Positions 53,910 to 62,542 of a DNA stretch of 64,000 nt are shown here, one piece after another. Within the stretch, counting starts at the first letter, position 1. Every line of letters starts with the position of its first letter. Under the pieces are notes generated by a model. It did not search any database. It saw nothing but the letters and a program-made list of their open reading frames with translations, and had not been told where the DNA came from. The stretch covers positions 1 to 64,000 of the forward strand of contig WGMO01000002.1 in assembly GCA_016125075.1 (NCBI GenBank), given 5' to 3'. The position numbers and the translations under genes were made by a program. Source of the DNA: Terrimonas sp. Its GTDB lineage: Bacteria; Bacteroidota; Bacteroidia; Chitinophagales; Chitinophagaceae.

Positions 53910-54343
53910 AGAACGTAAAGGGTTTTGTGCTGGTGCTAATCCCGTTTACGGGTATCGCCTGGTTTGTCTTTTACAATGGCCCTATTGCCCTGCACTTGTT
54001 TTGGCAAATTGTTGAGGGGCTGGCACTCCTGCTGGGGGCCATATCCATTGCTGTAGTGGGATGGCGCAACCTGAGTATATTCCCGGTTCCGAAAACCGGT
54101 TCTTCGCTGGTAACAGCGGGTCCATACCGTTATATCCGGCATCCCATGTATACCGCAGTGATCTTTTTTTGTTTATCGCTTGTTTCGAATCGTTTTTCCC
54201 TGCTCAATTTCGCCATCTTATGGGTATTGATTATTGACCTGCTGATAAAAATACATTACGAAGAAAGCTTATTGGTAAAAAGTTTTCCGGGGTATCAGCA
54301 GTACAGGTCGCAAACAAAACGGTTATTGCCATTTCTTTATTAA
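53906..54343 (+). CDS. Isoprenylcysteine carboxyl methyltransferase-family protein
   Basis: A 145-residue membrane protein with four hydrophobic segments. The hallmark is GPYRYIRHPMYTAV near residue 72, the conserved cofactor-binding region of the ICMT/PEMT methyltransferases, and the late HYEESLLVKSFPGYQQYRSQT tail. Such enzymes methylate membrane-bound acceptors using S-adenosylmethionine. In bacteria the acceptor is unknown because prenylated CaaX proteins are not expected. Its ATG overlaps the DUF1003 stop by 4 bp. Confidence 0.88.
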   Translation: MKNVKGFVLVLIPFTGIAWFVFYNGPIALHLFWQIVEGLALLLGAISIAVVGWRNLSIFPVPKTGSSLVTAGPYRYIRHPMYTAVIFFCLSLVSNRFSLLNFAILWVLIIDLLIKIHYEESLLVKSFPGYQQYRSQTKRLLPFLY

Positions 54344-54442
54344 CAGTACATTTGCAATTTACCGGGCAGCCCCCCGTTTAATCAGTTCCACACTTCAACC
54401 GCGTATAGGGCAATTTTATTTTTTTACTGTAAATCATCATTT

Positions 54443-55702
54443 ATGGCTGCTGATAACCATCAACAGGAAACAGGACTGTACACCTATGATTCGTTTGGTG
54501 AAAAAAGAAAACCTTCGGATACCCGGTTCTTATGGTGGTGTGCCGGTGCACACCAGCAATTACTAAAGGAATACCCATCAGAACACAGCAAGTATTCCGG
54601 GCTTGGCGGGGTCATCCTGGCAACCTTCGTCTTGGCGGCCCTGTCGGCAGGCTATGCCATGTATACGGTATTCGGCGACCCGCTGATCGCCATCGCTTTT
54701 GCATTGGTTTGGGGTTTGATCATCTTCAATTTTGACAGATTCCTTGTCTCAACAATGCGGAAATACGGCGTGAGTAAACGCAAACAGTTGTGGATGGCCA
54801 TACCCCGTATCGCCCTGGCCCTGCTGATCGGGCTCACGATAGCCCGGCCCCTTGAGATGAAGATCTTTGAAAAGGAGATTGAAACCAGGGTGGTAGAAAA
54901 CATCCATAAAAAAATACAACTGAACGACAGCCTCCTTAAAATTGAAAATGCGGCCCTCTCCCAAACCGCCAATTCCGAACGCGACCGGCTGACACAACGC
55001 AAAAGAGCGATTGAAGATACCCTGCACAATCTGCAACAGGCATATGTAGCCGAAGCCGATGGCACAGGCGGTTCCGGTCAAAGGGGAATTGAAGACCTCA
55101 CCCGATTAAAGATGAATGCCTACCAGGAAGCCCTCCGGCAGTTCCGGCCCGAGCTGGGTCTGCTGGCCAGCGCCATCGGGCAGCAGGACAGTATTCTGAA
55201 CGATGCCATGGCCGGGCTGGAAGCAAAAAGAAAGGCCTATGAAAAAACAGCCCTTGCCAATGTGGGATTTCTCGAAAGGAACAAGGCGCTTTCCGATCTT
55301 TCGCAGGAAGAGAGTAGCGTTTTCTGGAGCAGCCTGCTGATTTCACTGCTCATTATCCTGATTGAAACCGGCCCGATCCTATCCAAGCTGATCATGCCGG
55401 TCGGCCCCTATGATATCGCGCTGGCCAGGGAAGAGCTGACAAATATGGCTGCCTCGGAAAACGATATGCGCCGCGACAAGGAGTCCTCCTATGAAAAGAA
55501 AAAGGTGTTTTTTGAAAAACAAAAGGAAATGAGCGAACAGCTCGTCCATAAACTTTCTTCCCTGCAGGAAAAGCATATCAATGAAGAATTGGAAAAATGG
55601 GAGCGGGGAGAATGGCATCCCAAAGACCACCGGGCATCGATGGATGAAGTGATGCGGAAAATAAAACAACAATATAACCTGAACGATAAAGACCTTTTAT
55701 AA
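54443..55702 (+). CDS. DUF4407-family membrane protein
   Basis: A 419-residue protein. Residues 25-150 hold three or four transmembrane helices, with FLWWCAGAHQQLL and YSGLGGVILATFVLAALSAG, the DUF4407 start. A long soluble helical stretch follows (residues 160-290, coiled-coil-like with many Glu, Lys, Gln), then one more membrane helix near 300 (LLISLLIILIETGPILSKL) and a charged helical tail. The layout resembles a mechanosensor or scaffold. No function is established. It ends the rightward run started by corA. Confidence 0.85.
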   Translation: MAADNHQQETGLYTYDSFGEKRKPSDTRFLWWCAGAHQQLLKEYPSEHSKYSGLGGVILATFVLAALSAGYAMYTVFGDPLIAIAFALVWGLIIFNFDRFLVSTMRKYGVSKRKQLWMAIPRIALALLIGLTIARPLEMKIFEKEIETRVVENIHKKIQLNDSLLKIENAALSQTANSERDRLTQRKRAIEDTLHNLQQAYVAEADGTGGSGQRGIEDLTRLKMNAYQEALRQFRPELGLLASAIGQQDSILNDAMAGLEAKRKAYEKTALANVGFLERNKALSDLSQEESSVFWSSLLISLLIILIETGPILSKLIMPVGPYDIALAREELTNMAASENDMRRDKESSYEKKKVFFEKQKEMSEQLVHKLSSLQEKHINEELEKWERGEWHPKDHRASMDEVMRKIKQQYNLNDKDLL

Positions 55703-55739
55703 GAAAATTGAAGGGTATCACCAGGTGAAATACCTGTAT

Positions 55740-56246
55740 CTATCTTTTTTTATAGATCGGCACCGTGCTGCAGGGTTCCCCGTACATGATGCTTTTCACA
55801 ACGGGCCGTAAGATTTTTGTGATTTCAAGATAGGCAAACTCCCCGATGGGCGTTTCTCCACAACCTTTTACCACCACCCGCTTATCCTGGTACTCTGCCA
55901 TATCGATCTGGTGCAGGCGTTCAAGGAACAACTTCTTATGCAGCTCTTTCTCATCACCCAATATCACATCTTTTGCAAAAGGCTCCAGCGCCGATACCAC
56001 TAACATATAGGCCCATACGGGAATAATTGCGTCAGCAGAGCAATACACCGCAACATATTTGTCCTTATACTGCTCCCAGTCATGCACTTTCAGCTTCTCC
56101 CTGAAATCTTTTTCCTTGAGGATCATTTCCATGAATAAAAAAACCTTCAGGTCAAACACCGCTACCGGGTCCCTGGGATAGTATGATTCCAGGTCCAGTG
56201 TGATCAGCCCGCTTTCTGCTACTTTATTGATAAACTCTTCTGCCAT
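55740..56246 (-). CDS. DUF2480-family protein
   Basis: A 168-residue cytosolic protein matching the Bacteroidota-specific DUF2480 family: it begins EEFINKVAESGLITLDLE, has the helix KVFLFMEMILKEKDFREKL and ends with GECSTVP-like segment GEPCSTVPIYKKR. No enzymatic motif is visible. It follows the PpiD-like gene on the same strand and is separated from it by a terminator. Confidence 0.85.
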   Translation of the reverse strand: MAEEFINKVAESGLITLDLESYYPRDPVAVFDLKVFLFMEMILKEKDFREKLKVHDWEQYKDKYVAVYCSADAIIPVWAYMLVVSALEPFAKDVILGDEKELHKKLFLERLHQIDMAEYQDKRVVVKGCGETPIGEFAYLEITKILRPVVKSIMYGEPCSTVPIYKKR

Positions 56247-56270
56247 GATGATGATACAAATTTATAACAA

Positions 56271-56300
56271 AACAGCCACCCTATGGTTGAGGTGGCTGTT
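56271..56300 (-). terminator. Terminator after the PpiD-like gene
   Basis: A perfect 10-bp stem (56271-56280 with 56291-56300) and 10-base loop, followed on the minus strand by TTTG and an A+T-rich run. It lies about 20 bp past the stop of the leftward gene. Confidence 0.6.
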
Positions 56301-56321
56301 GAATAATTGTTTGGCTACTGA

Positions 56322-58493
56322 TCAGTAGAAATCGCTTCTTTTATCTTTTACGGTGGCAACATTACGCAGTACCGCTGAGGGTGCTGCTTCCTGCATACCA
56401 TAACCATAATTCCCGTATCCACCTGCGATCCGCTGACGGGCCTGCATCCTCAGGTTCAGGCGCTGCGCTTCAATATCGGCAGCTTCAACAGCTGTAGCGG
56501 TAAGGTTATCAACCTTTAACACATAAACACCCTGTGTGCCGTCAATCGGTTTTTGAACCAGCTTTCCGGTATTGGCAGGATTAAAGGCCATGCCCACCAG
56601 TTTGGTTTCATAACTCAGCTGGGATGCTCCCCCTGTAAAACGGAGACTATCCTGTTTTTCCACCGGGAATCCGGCTTTTTGAGACGCTTCTTCCAGTGTG
56701 CTGAAGGTTCCGATATTCTTGATGATCTGCTTTGCCTTTTTCTCGTTGCGTAAAACCGGTTCTACCATCAACCTTGCTTCCTCGGGACCCATGGTACCCT
56801 CCTTCACGATGTCGGTTACGATGGCCACAACATATTTATCGCCAATCAGGGTGGGTTGCAATACTTCGCCTTTATCGGCTTTATAAATATCCCTCACAAA
56901 GGAACGGGAAACACCCAGTCCGGGTATGCTATAATCATTCGGCCCCACCGTGGCGGGTATTTTTTGTTCCCCCTTGGGTTTAAGCTCTTTTTCCCAGTTT
57001 TCGGAAAAAGCTTTCAGGTCTCGGCTGTCGCCGGCAAATTTATTAGCAGCATTACTGGCTGTATTGTCGGTTTCCTTGCTCGCTACAATGGGTTTGGTGA
57101 GGTAGGCCACCTGGTAAACGGGAGAAGACCCCTTTTGAGAAAGGATCTCTATATAGTGGTACCCGTAACTTGTTTTAACGATACCCTTTTTCCCTACCGG
57201 GTTAGCAAAGATAAAATTGCTGAACTCCGGAACCATTTGCCCGGGGGTAACATTATCATAGATCCCTCCCTTTTCCTTGCTGCCCGGATCATCGGAGAAT
57301 TTGATGCATAATGAATCAAAATTCGATCCTTTGGCAATTACATTTTGAATACTGTCCGCCAGTTTCTTTGCTGTGCTGTCTTCCCTGACCGGGTAAACCT
57401 GGCCCTGCTGGTTTCTCTGGGTGGTAGCAATTAGGATATGGCGCACTTTGACCGTGTCGGGCCAAACCGCCTGATCAACCAGTTTCGCCAGTTCATAATT
57501 ATTTCCAAACACAAAGGGTCCGTAAACCTTTCCTTTTCCAACCTTTATCACGGAATCATTATAGATCCCTGCCTGGATGGCATTTTTGCTCATCATACCA
57601 TTATAATAACCCAAATCCGAGAAATTGGATGCCACAAAAGCCTCGTTATCCTTTGTTTCTTCAAAGGGCTGCTTCAGGTCTTCCAGCTGCTTCCGGATAT
57701 TCGCGCTGTCCCCGGCTGTCGGAGCCGCGTTAAATGTTACGTATTGGATGGAGCGGCTTTCGTTTCTTTTAAAGTCGTCCTTGTTCTTGCTGATATAGTC
57801 TGCTATCTCCTTGTCTGAAACCTGTGTGGTACTGTCGGCAATGGTTGTATAGGGAACTCTTACAAAGGAAATGCTGGCCAGTCCGCTTTTTTCGGTATTC
57901 ATTTTTTCAAGGTACCATTTTGGAAAATAGGCGGAAGCACCCACCAGTGCGTTGAACTTTTCCATCATCCTGTTATACTCCAGCCCGTTTAAAAAATCGG
58001 CAAAGGCCCTTTTTTCCTGCTCCACCTTACTGTTCTTCAACCGGGTGATCTCCTGCTGGTAGGCGGCAATATTGAACTGTCCCGTGTTGGGGTCGCTGAA
58101 TTGCTGGATCACCTGTTGGCCCGGGTTGTTATAGATCAGGTCGTTCAGCTCCTTTTTACCCACCTTTAATCCGAGTTTTGCAAACTCGTCCTGCATGATC
58201 ATCTGGTTCACTTCCTGGTTCCATAATTGCTGGATCAGCTGTTGTTTCCTTGCTTCATCCAGCTGGGCACCCTGCTGCTGTTGTTGCTGCTCGGTGGCTT
58301 TCACTTTTTCATCAAACGCACGAAAGTCAATTTTTTTACCGTTGACCGATCCCAGTGTGGTGGAATTGCTGTTCCCGAATATGCTGCCCTTGCCGGCAAA
58401 GGCATCCATCAAAATGAATCCTATCAACGACAATGCAATGGCCACAACAGCCCATTTCGCGTACTTTTCTCTTATATCCTGTATTACTGACAT
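56322..58493 (-). CDS. PpiD-like peptidyl-prolyl isomerase / periplasmic chaperone
   Basis: A 723-residue inner-membrane-anchored chaperone. A single N-terminal transmembrane helix (WAVVAIALSLIGFILMDAF) is followed by a SurA-N-like segment (residues 45-200) and one parvulin domain at about residues 345-455: VRHILIATTQ, FSDDPGSKEKGG and YGYHYIEIL. A second parvulin-like fold may lie after it. The C-terminus is glycine- and tyrosine-rich. It helps fold outer-membrane proteins in transit. Upstream, a bidirectional hairpin separates it from the S46 gene. Confidence 0.9.
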   Translation of the reverse strand: MSVIQDIREKYAKWAVVAIALSLIGFILMDAFAGKGSIFGNSNSTTLGSVNGKKIDFRAFDEKVKATEQQQQQQGAQLDEARKQQLIQQLWNQEVNQMIMQDEFAKLGLKVGKKELNDLIYNNPGQQVIQQFSDPNTGQFNIAAYQQEITRLKNSKVEQEKRAFADFLNGLEYNRMMEKFNALVGASAYFPKWYLEKMNTEKSGLASISFVRVPYTTIADSTTQVSDKEIADYISKNKDDFKRNESRSIQYVTFNAAPTAGDSANIRKQLEDLKQPFEETKDNEAFVASNFSDLGYYNGMMSKNAIQAGIYNDSVIKVGKGKVYGPFVFGNNYELAKLVDQAVWPDTVKVRHILIATTQRNQQGQVYPVREDSTAKKLADSIQNVIAKGSNFDSLCIKFSDDPGSKEKGGIYDNVTPGQMVPEFSNFIFANPVGKKGIVKTSYGYHYIEILSQKGSSPVYQVAYLTKPIVASKETDNTASNAANKFAGDSRDLKAFSENWEKELKPKGEQKIPATVGPNDYSIPGLGVSRSFVRDIYKADKGEVLQPTLIGDKYVVAIVTDIVKEGTMGPEEARLMVEPVLRNEKKAKQIIKNIGTFSTLEEASQKAGFPVEKQDSLRFTGGASQLSYETKLVGMAFNPANTGKLVQKPIDGTQGVYVLKVDNLTATAVEAADIEAQRLNLRMQARQRIAGGYGNYGYGMQEAAPSAVLRNVATVKDKRSDFY

Positions 58494-58561
58494 AATTAAT
58501 ATATAGGGTTAAAAAAACGGATGGCAAAAATAGGTTATTTGCGCATATGAACAAATTGTGG

Positions 58562-58595
58562 AAAACGCCGGAAATCCTTGAATTTCCGGCGTTTT
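58562..58595 (-). terminator. Strong terminator between the S46 and PpiD-like genes
   Basis: A perfect 14-bp stem (58562-58575 with 58582-58595) and 6-base loop, with A and T tracts at the ends so that it can terminate on either strand. It should end the S46 transcript, whose gene stops at 58630. Confidence 0.85.
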
Positions 58596-58629
58596 TCACC
58601 CCTTTGGCAATGTTCTGGCAGCCGGGGTT

Positions 58630-60795
58630 TTATTTTACCGCTTTTTTGGGGTGCACCAGCTTCATTTCTTTTACCAGGTGGCCGGCCCCGGCATATTTAT
58701 CGATGATAAACAACACGTACCGGATATCAACCATAATATTCCGGCAAATAGAGGGGTCATAATTGATATCGCTCATGGTCCCTTCCCAAACCCGGTCAAA
58801 GTTGAGTCCGACCAGGTTTCCCCAGGCATCCAGTGCGGGGCTGCCCGAATTGCCCCCCGTTGTGTGGTTGGTCGCGATAAAACAGACCGGTTGCCTCCCT
58901 TTTACCCCGTAGGGGCCAAAATCTTTCTTTTTATATAATTCGATCATTTTCGGAGGAAGGTCAAACTCATAATCCCCGGGGATATATTTTTCTATCACCC
59001 CGTCCAGGTAGGTATAGATATCATAATCCACCGCATCTTTTGCATGATAGCCCTTTACGTTTCCATAGGCCACCCGCAGGGTGCTGTTTGCGTCGGGATA
59101 AAACTTTTTTTCCTTAAACACTTCCATCTGCGCCGCCATATAATCCCTTTGCAGGCTGTTGACCCTGTCCTGTATTTCATTCAGTTTGCCCTGCACCGCA
59201 ACCTGGTAGGTGTGTAACATTTCATTAAATAAAATAAACCCAGGGTCGTTTTTAATATTGCTCACCGCCTCTTCGGGGTTTTTACCAAGCAGGTCCAACA
59301 TGCTAACGCCGTCGTCTAACCGGCTTTCGTTGTATACCGCTTCGGCCCATTTAGAAAAACTGCCCCGGTAATTATACAACTGTTCTGTTGCGGTTGTTGA
59401 CCGAAAGGCCTCCGCCTGGTCGTTGATATACATTTCCATGAGTGCTTCAAATAATTTCTGGTCCACCAGGGCGCTGTACTCGCCATATAATCCCTCCAGT
59501 CTTTCCTTAACGCGGGGGAGCCTGCTGGTATACCCCGCCTCCCCCTCTTTTTCATAGGCGTTCACGAGGCTGCTCAATTGTCCTGCCAGGGTAAACAATT
59601 CAATTTTACTGACAATCTCTGTAAAATAATCCCTGGCCAGACCCAATGGCTTCAGTTCATCATAGGCGGTATTCATGTCCCCGAGTAATCCCCCATATTT
59701 TGTCCTGAAAACAGGATTTGCATCCACCCTTTTTTGAAACTCCTTTTCATATTCGATCTTCTTTTCAACGGCCCGTGTTCTTGTAAGTCCCATTACTTCT
59801 CCCTGCCATTTTTTCCAGGCATTGGATATCCCCGCCCATTTAGCAGCGTATTGGATCTTTAACTGTTCGTCCTTACGCATAAACCCGTCTATCACATTCA
59901 GGGCTTTGCTGCGAATGGCGATTTTAGCAGGATCGTTTACTTCCATAACCTGTTTCACCGCACTGCTGTACAGGTATTCGTTGGTCCTTCCGGGAAACCC
60001 AAAAACCATGGTAAAATCATTTTTCGCCACCCCGTCGAGTGAAATGGATAATGATTTTTTGGGTTTATAAGGCACATTTTCCGTTGAATAATCGGCTGGC
60101 CGGTTATCTTTTCCTGCATAAATACGGAACATTGAAAAATCACCGGTGTGGCGGGGCCACATCCAGTTATCGGTATCTTTTCCAAAATTTCCGATCGAAG
60201 AAGGGGGCGCACCCACCAGCCGGATATCCCGGTATGTTTCGGTGACAAATAAATAATACTGGTTACCTTCAAAGAATGGTCGCACCAGGATATCCTGGTA
60301 GTCCTCTTTTTTCGTGTTCTTCCTGATCAATGCCAGATTCCTGTCAACCAGCGACTGTCGTTCGCTTTCACTCATCTTCGCGGTCATCCCTTTTAAAGCG
60401 GGACCGGTAACATCTTCAATTCTCACTATAAAGGTCACAAATAAGCCGGGATTGGGGAGTTCCTCTCCGGTACCCCTCGACCAAAACCCATCCTTAATAT
60501 AATTATGATCCAGGGTGGAATGGTTCTGGATCGCATCAAAACCACAGTGGTGGTTGGTTAACACCAGCCCTTGTGAAGAAACAACCTCCCCGGTGCAGAA
60601 ACCACCAAAACTCAGAATGGCATCCTTCAGGCTCCCGTTATTGACACTATAAATATCCTTTGCGCTGATCTTCATCCCAAGGCTGCGCATTTCCTTTTCG
60701 TTCAGCTTCTCTAATAACAAAGGAAGCCACATGCCCTCATTGGCCAGCGACACCCCACTGATCAACAGGAATAATCCCAGGAAAATTTTTTTCAT
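58630..60795 (-). CDS. S46-family dipeptidyl peptidase with DPP11-type signature
   Basis: A 721-residue exported serine peptidase (signal MKKIFLGLFLLISGVSLA). The S46 motifs are GLVLTNHHCGFDAIQ (catalytic His near residue 83) and GGNSGSPALDAWGN with Ser650, and the helical insert spans residues 280-560. The residue 18 positions after the Ser is Arg668 (in NFDRVWEG). In the characterised Porphyromonas enzymes this position is Arg in DPP11, which takes Asp or Glu at P1, and Gly in DPP7. An acidic specificity is therefore predicted. It complements the DPP IV encoded at 37-39 kb. Confidence 0.93.
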   Translation of the reverse strand: MKKIFLGLFLLISGVSLANEGMWLPLLLEKLNEKEMRSLGMKISAKDIYSVNNGSLKDAILSFGGFCTGEVVSSQGLVLTNHHCGFDAIQNHSTLDHNYIKDGFWSRGTGEELPNPGLFVTFIVRIEDVTGPALKGMTAKMSESERQSLVDRNLALIRKNTKKEDYQDILVRPFFEGNQYYLFVTETYRDIRLVGAPPSSIGNFGKDTDNWMWPRHTGDFSMFRIYAGKDNRPADYSTENVPYKPKKSLSISLDGVAKNDFTMVFGFPGRTNEYLYSSAVKQVMEVNDPAKIAIRSKALNVIDGFMRKDEQLKIQYAAKWAGISNAWKKWQGEVMGLTRTRAVEKKIEYEKEFQKRVDANPVFRTKYGGLLGDMNTAYDELKPLGLARDYFTEIVSKIELFTLAGQLSSLVNAYEKEGEAGYTSRLPRVKERLEGLYGEYSALVDQKLFEALMEMYINDQAEAFRSTTATEQLYNYRGSFSKWAEAVYNESRLDDGVSMLDLLGKNPEEAVSNIKNDPGFILFNEMLHTYQVAVQGKLNEIQDRVNSLQRDYMAAQMEVFKEKKFYPDANSTLRVAYGNVKGYHAKDAVDYDIYTYLDGVIEKYIPGDYEFDLPPKMIELYKKKDFGPYGVKGRQPVCFIATNHTTGGNSGSPALDAWGNLVGLNFDRVWEGTMSDINYDPSICRNIMVDIRYVLFIIDKYAGAGHLVKEMKLVHPKKAVK

Positions 60796-61250
60796 ATTGC
60801 AGTCGTTTGATAGATATTAAAGATATTACTATTTCAAAAAACCTGTTTTCGGGATATGGGATGCTTATACCCCGGTAAAAACGGGATTTAACGCCTGATT
60901 CCTGATTATTTTCTCCCCAATCGCCTGTGAATAAGCGACTCCGACTGTGAATAAAACTCTGTGAAACGTGAATATGAAACAGCATTATTTCCATACATCT
61001 TTACCCTGTTCCTTTTCGGATGACAGCCTGGTTCCAATATCGCTGTTTTTGCATAAGTAATCCACATTGTTGGGGTAGTTTTTTTCCTTCCTTTTTTTAA
61101 CAAGAACAATTATTAACGCTGTGGATATTAATAAACAAATCCAGTAAGGACGCTGTTTTGATATGTGTATAATCCTGCCCAGACTGTGAATTGCTGTTAG
61201 TTATTAATTTTACAGCATTGGTTTTAACTCTGTTATCCACTTTTCCACAG

Positions 61251-61345
61251 CTGTAATAATAATAAGCTTTTTTTATAAAAATGTATTATGGTTATTATTA
61301 TAAAAGAAAAGTATAAAAAGAAAATTGATTTGATTTTTTGTTCTT
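61251..61345. other. A+T-rich segment, possible DNA unwinding element
   Basis: About 95 bases with very few G or C, made of AATAATAATAAG, long T and A runs and TTATTATTATAAAAG. It starts directly after the last pair of DnaA-box-like sequences (61233-61249), the position expected for a DnaA-melted unwinding element. Confidence 0.45.
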
Positions 61346-61361
61346 CAGGTTCGTAATATTG
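61329..61361 (+). promoter_or_regulatory. Probable nadA promoter
   Basis: TTTG at 61329-61332 and TAATATTG at 61354-61361 (one mismatch to TAnnTTTG) are 21 bp apart, leaving a leader of about 35 bases before the nadA ATG. It overlaps the right edge of the origin candidate. Confidence 0.4.
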
Positions 61362-61398
61362 CTCCCCGGTCAATCGCCAACCCCGAAAATAAGTTCAG

Positions 61399-62409
61399 AT
61401 GCAAAACGAAATCATCAGTGCCGCCAAAATGAAAGTTCAGCAAAGAGGTTTTCTCGATATCGATCTTGATCCTTCTCTTGACCTCTTTGCCGCCATTGAG
61501 CGGTTGAAAAAAGAAAAAAATGCCGTTTTGCTGGCGCACTATTACCAGGAAGCGGATATCCAGGACGTAGCGGATTATATCGGTGACAGTCTTGGTTTGG
61601 CCCAGCAGGCGGAAAAAACGGATGCTGATATGATCGTTTTTGCGGGGGTGCATTTCATGGCTGAAACGGCTAAGATCCTGAACCCGCAAAAAAAAGTGGT
61701 TATCCCCGATCTTAAGGCGGGTTGTTCTTTGAGCGACAGCTGTCCTCCCCCCTTGTTTAAAAAATTCAGGGAAAAACATCCTGACCATGTGGTGGTAAGC
61801 TATATCAACTGCAGTGCCGGTATCAAGGCCCTGAGCGATGTGATCGTGACCAGTAGCAATGCGAGGGTGATTGTGGAAAGTTTTCCTAAAGACCAGAAAA
61901 TTATTTTTGCGCCCGATAAGAACCTCGGCGCTTATATCAACAAAGTGACAGGAAGGGATATGTTGCTTTGGAATGGTGCCTGTATGGTACACGAGATATT
62001 CAGCCTGGAGAAGATAACAAAACTCAAGGTCAGGCACCCCGAAGCAAAATTTATTGCCCACCCCGAATGTGAGGAACCCATATTGCGATTAGCAGATTAT
62101 ATTGGGTCCACAACAGGATTATTAAAATACACTCAGTCTGATGAGGCAAGTGCCTATATCGTTGCCACAGAAACGGGTATCCTGCACCAGATGATGAAGG
62201 CCAGCCCCGATAAAACCTTTATCCCCGCCCCGCCCAATAATAACTGTGCCTGTAATGATTGCCCGCATATGAAGCTGAATACCCTTGAAAAGCTTTACCT
62301 CTGCATGGAGTATGAAACACCCGATATAGAGATGGATGAAGCACTCAGGTTAGCGGCCCGGAAACCGATTGACCGGATGCTGGAGATCAGCAAAAAGGCG
62401 GGGTTATAA
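61399..62409 (+). CDS. nadA: Quinolinate synthase A
   Basis: A 336-residue 4Fe-4S enzyme that condenses iminoaspartate with dihydroxyacetone phosphate to quinolinate, the first pyridine ring precursor of NAD. Motifs are [21 protein letters not shown] split over two strands, [12 protein letters not shown], the CSLSDSCPP segment, HPEC and the terminal [20 protein letters not shown] with cluster cysteines. Together with the PnuC/ribosylnicotinamide-kinase pair the window holds both de novo and salvage NAD genes. nadB and nadC are not adjacent. Confidence 0.97.
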   Translation: MQNEIISAAKMKVQQRGFLDIDLDPSLDLFAAIERLKKEKNAVLLAHYYQEADIQDVADYIGDSLGLAQQAEKTDADMIVFAGVHFMAETAKILNPQKKVVIPDLKAGCSLSDSCPPPLFKKFREKHPDHVVVSYINCSAGIKALSDVIVTSSNARVIVESFPKDQKIIFAPDKNLGAYINKVTGRDMLLWNGACMVHEIFSLEKITKLKVRHPEAKFIAHPECEEPILRLADYIGSTTGLLKYTQSDEASAYIVATETGILHQMMKASPDKTFIPAPPNNNCACNDCPHMKLNTLEKLYLCMEYETPDIEMDEALRLAARKPIDRMLEISKKAGL

Positions 62410-62542
62410 AAATCTTTCACAGCCCATAATAAATGACGCCCTTCTGTAACGATTGTAATGCGGTTATTTTATATCTACAAGAAGAAGTTTTATATTTAAT
62501 AGCCTGTTTTTACTTTACAAGTACATTCATTCCGAAAACCGA

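Larger units (their letters stand above)
60796..61398. other. oriC: Candidate chromosomal replication origin (DnaA-box cluster)
   Basis: The only long gene-free stretch in the window. Exact TTATNCACA boxes lie on the minus strand at 60926-60934, 60946-60954 (20 bp apart) and 61164-61172. One-mismatch boxes lie at 61058-61066 (+), 61120-61128 (-), 61233-61241 (+) and 61241-61249 (+). The chance count of exact boxes here is about 0.02. Weaker CTGTGAAT copies flank them. An A+T-rich block follows at 61251-61345. The flanking genes diverge. dnaA is not in the window, so this remains a prediction. Confidence 0.6.

Noticed and set aside
55703-55739. Weak hairpin between DUF4407 and DUF2480 genes
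   Set aside because: CAGGT/ACCTG is only 5 bp and is followed by a T-run at some distance; not convincing as a terminator.
61345-62061. A 238-residue minus-strand frame opposite nadA
   Set aside because: It is a mirror of the strongly coding nadA frame and has no protein-family motif or promoter.
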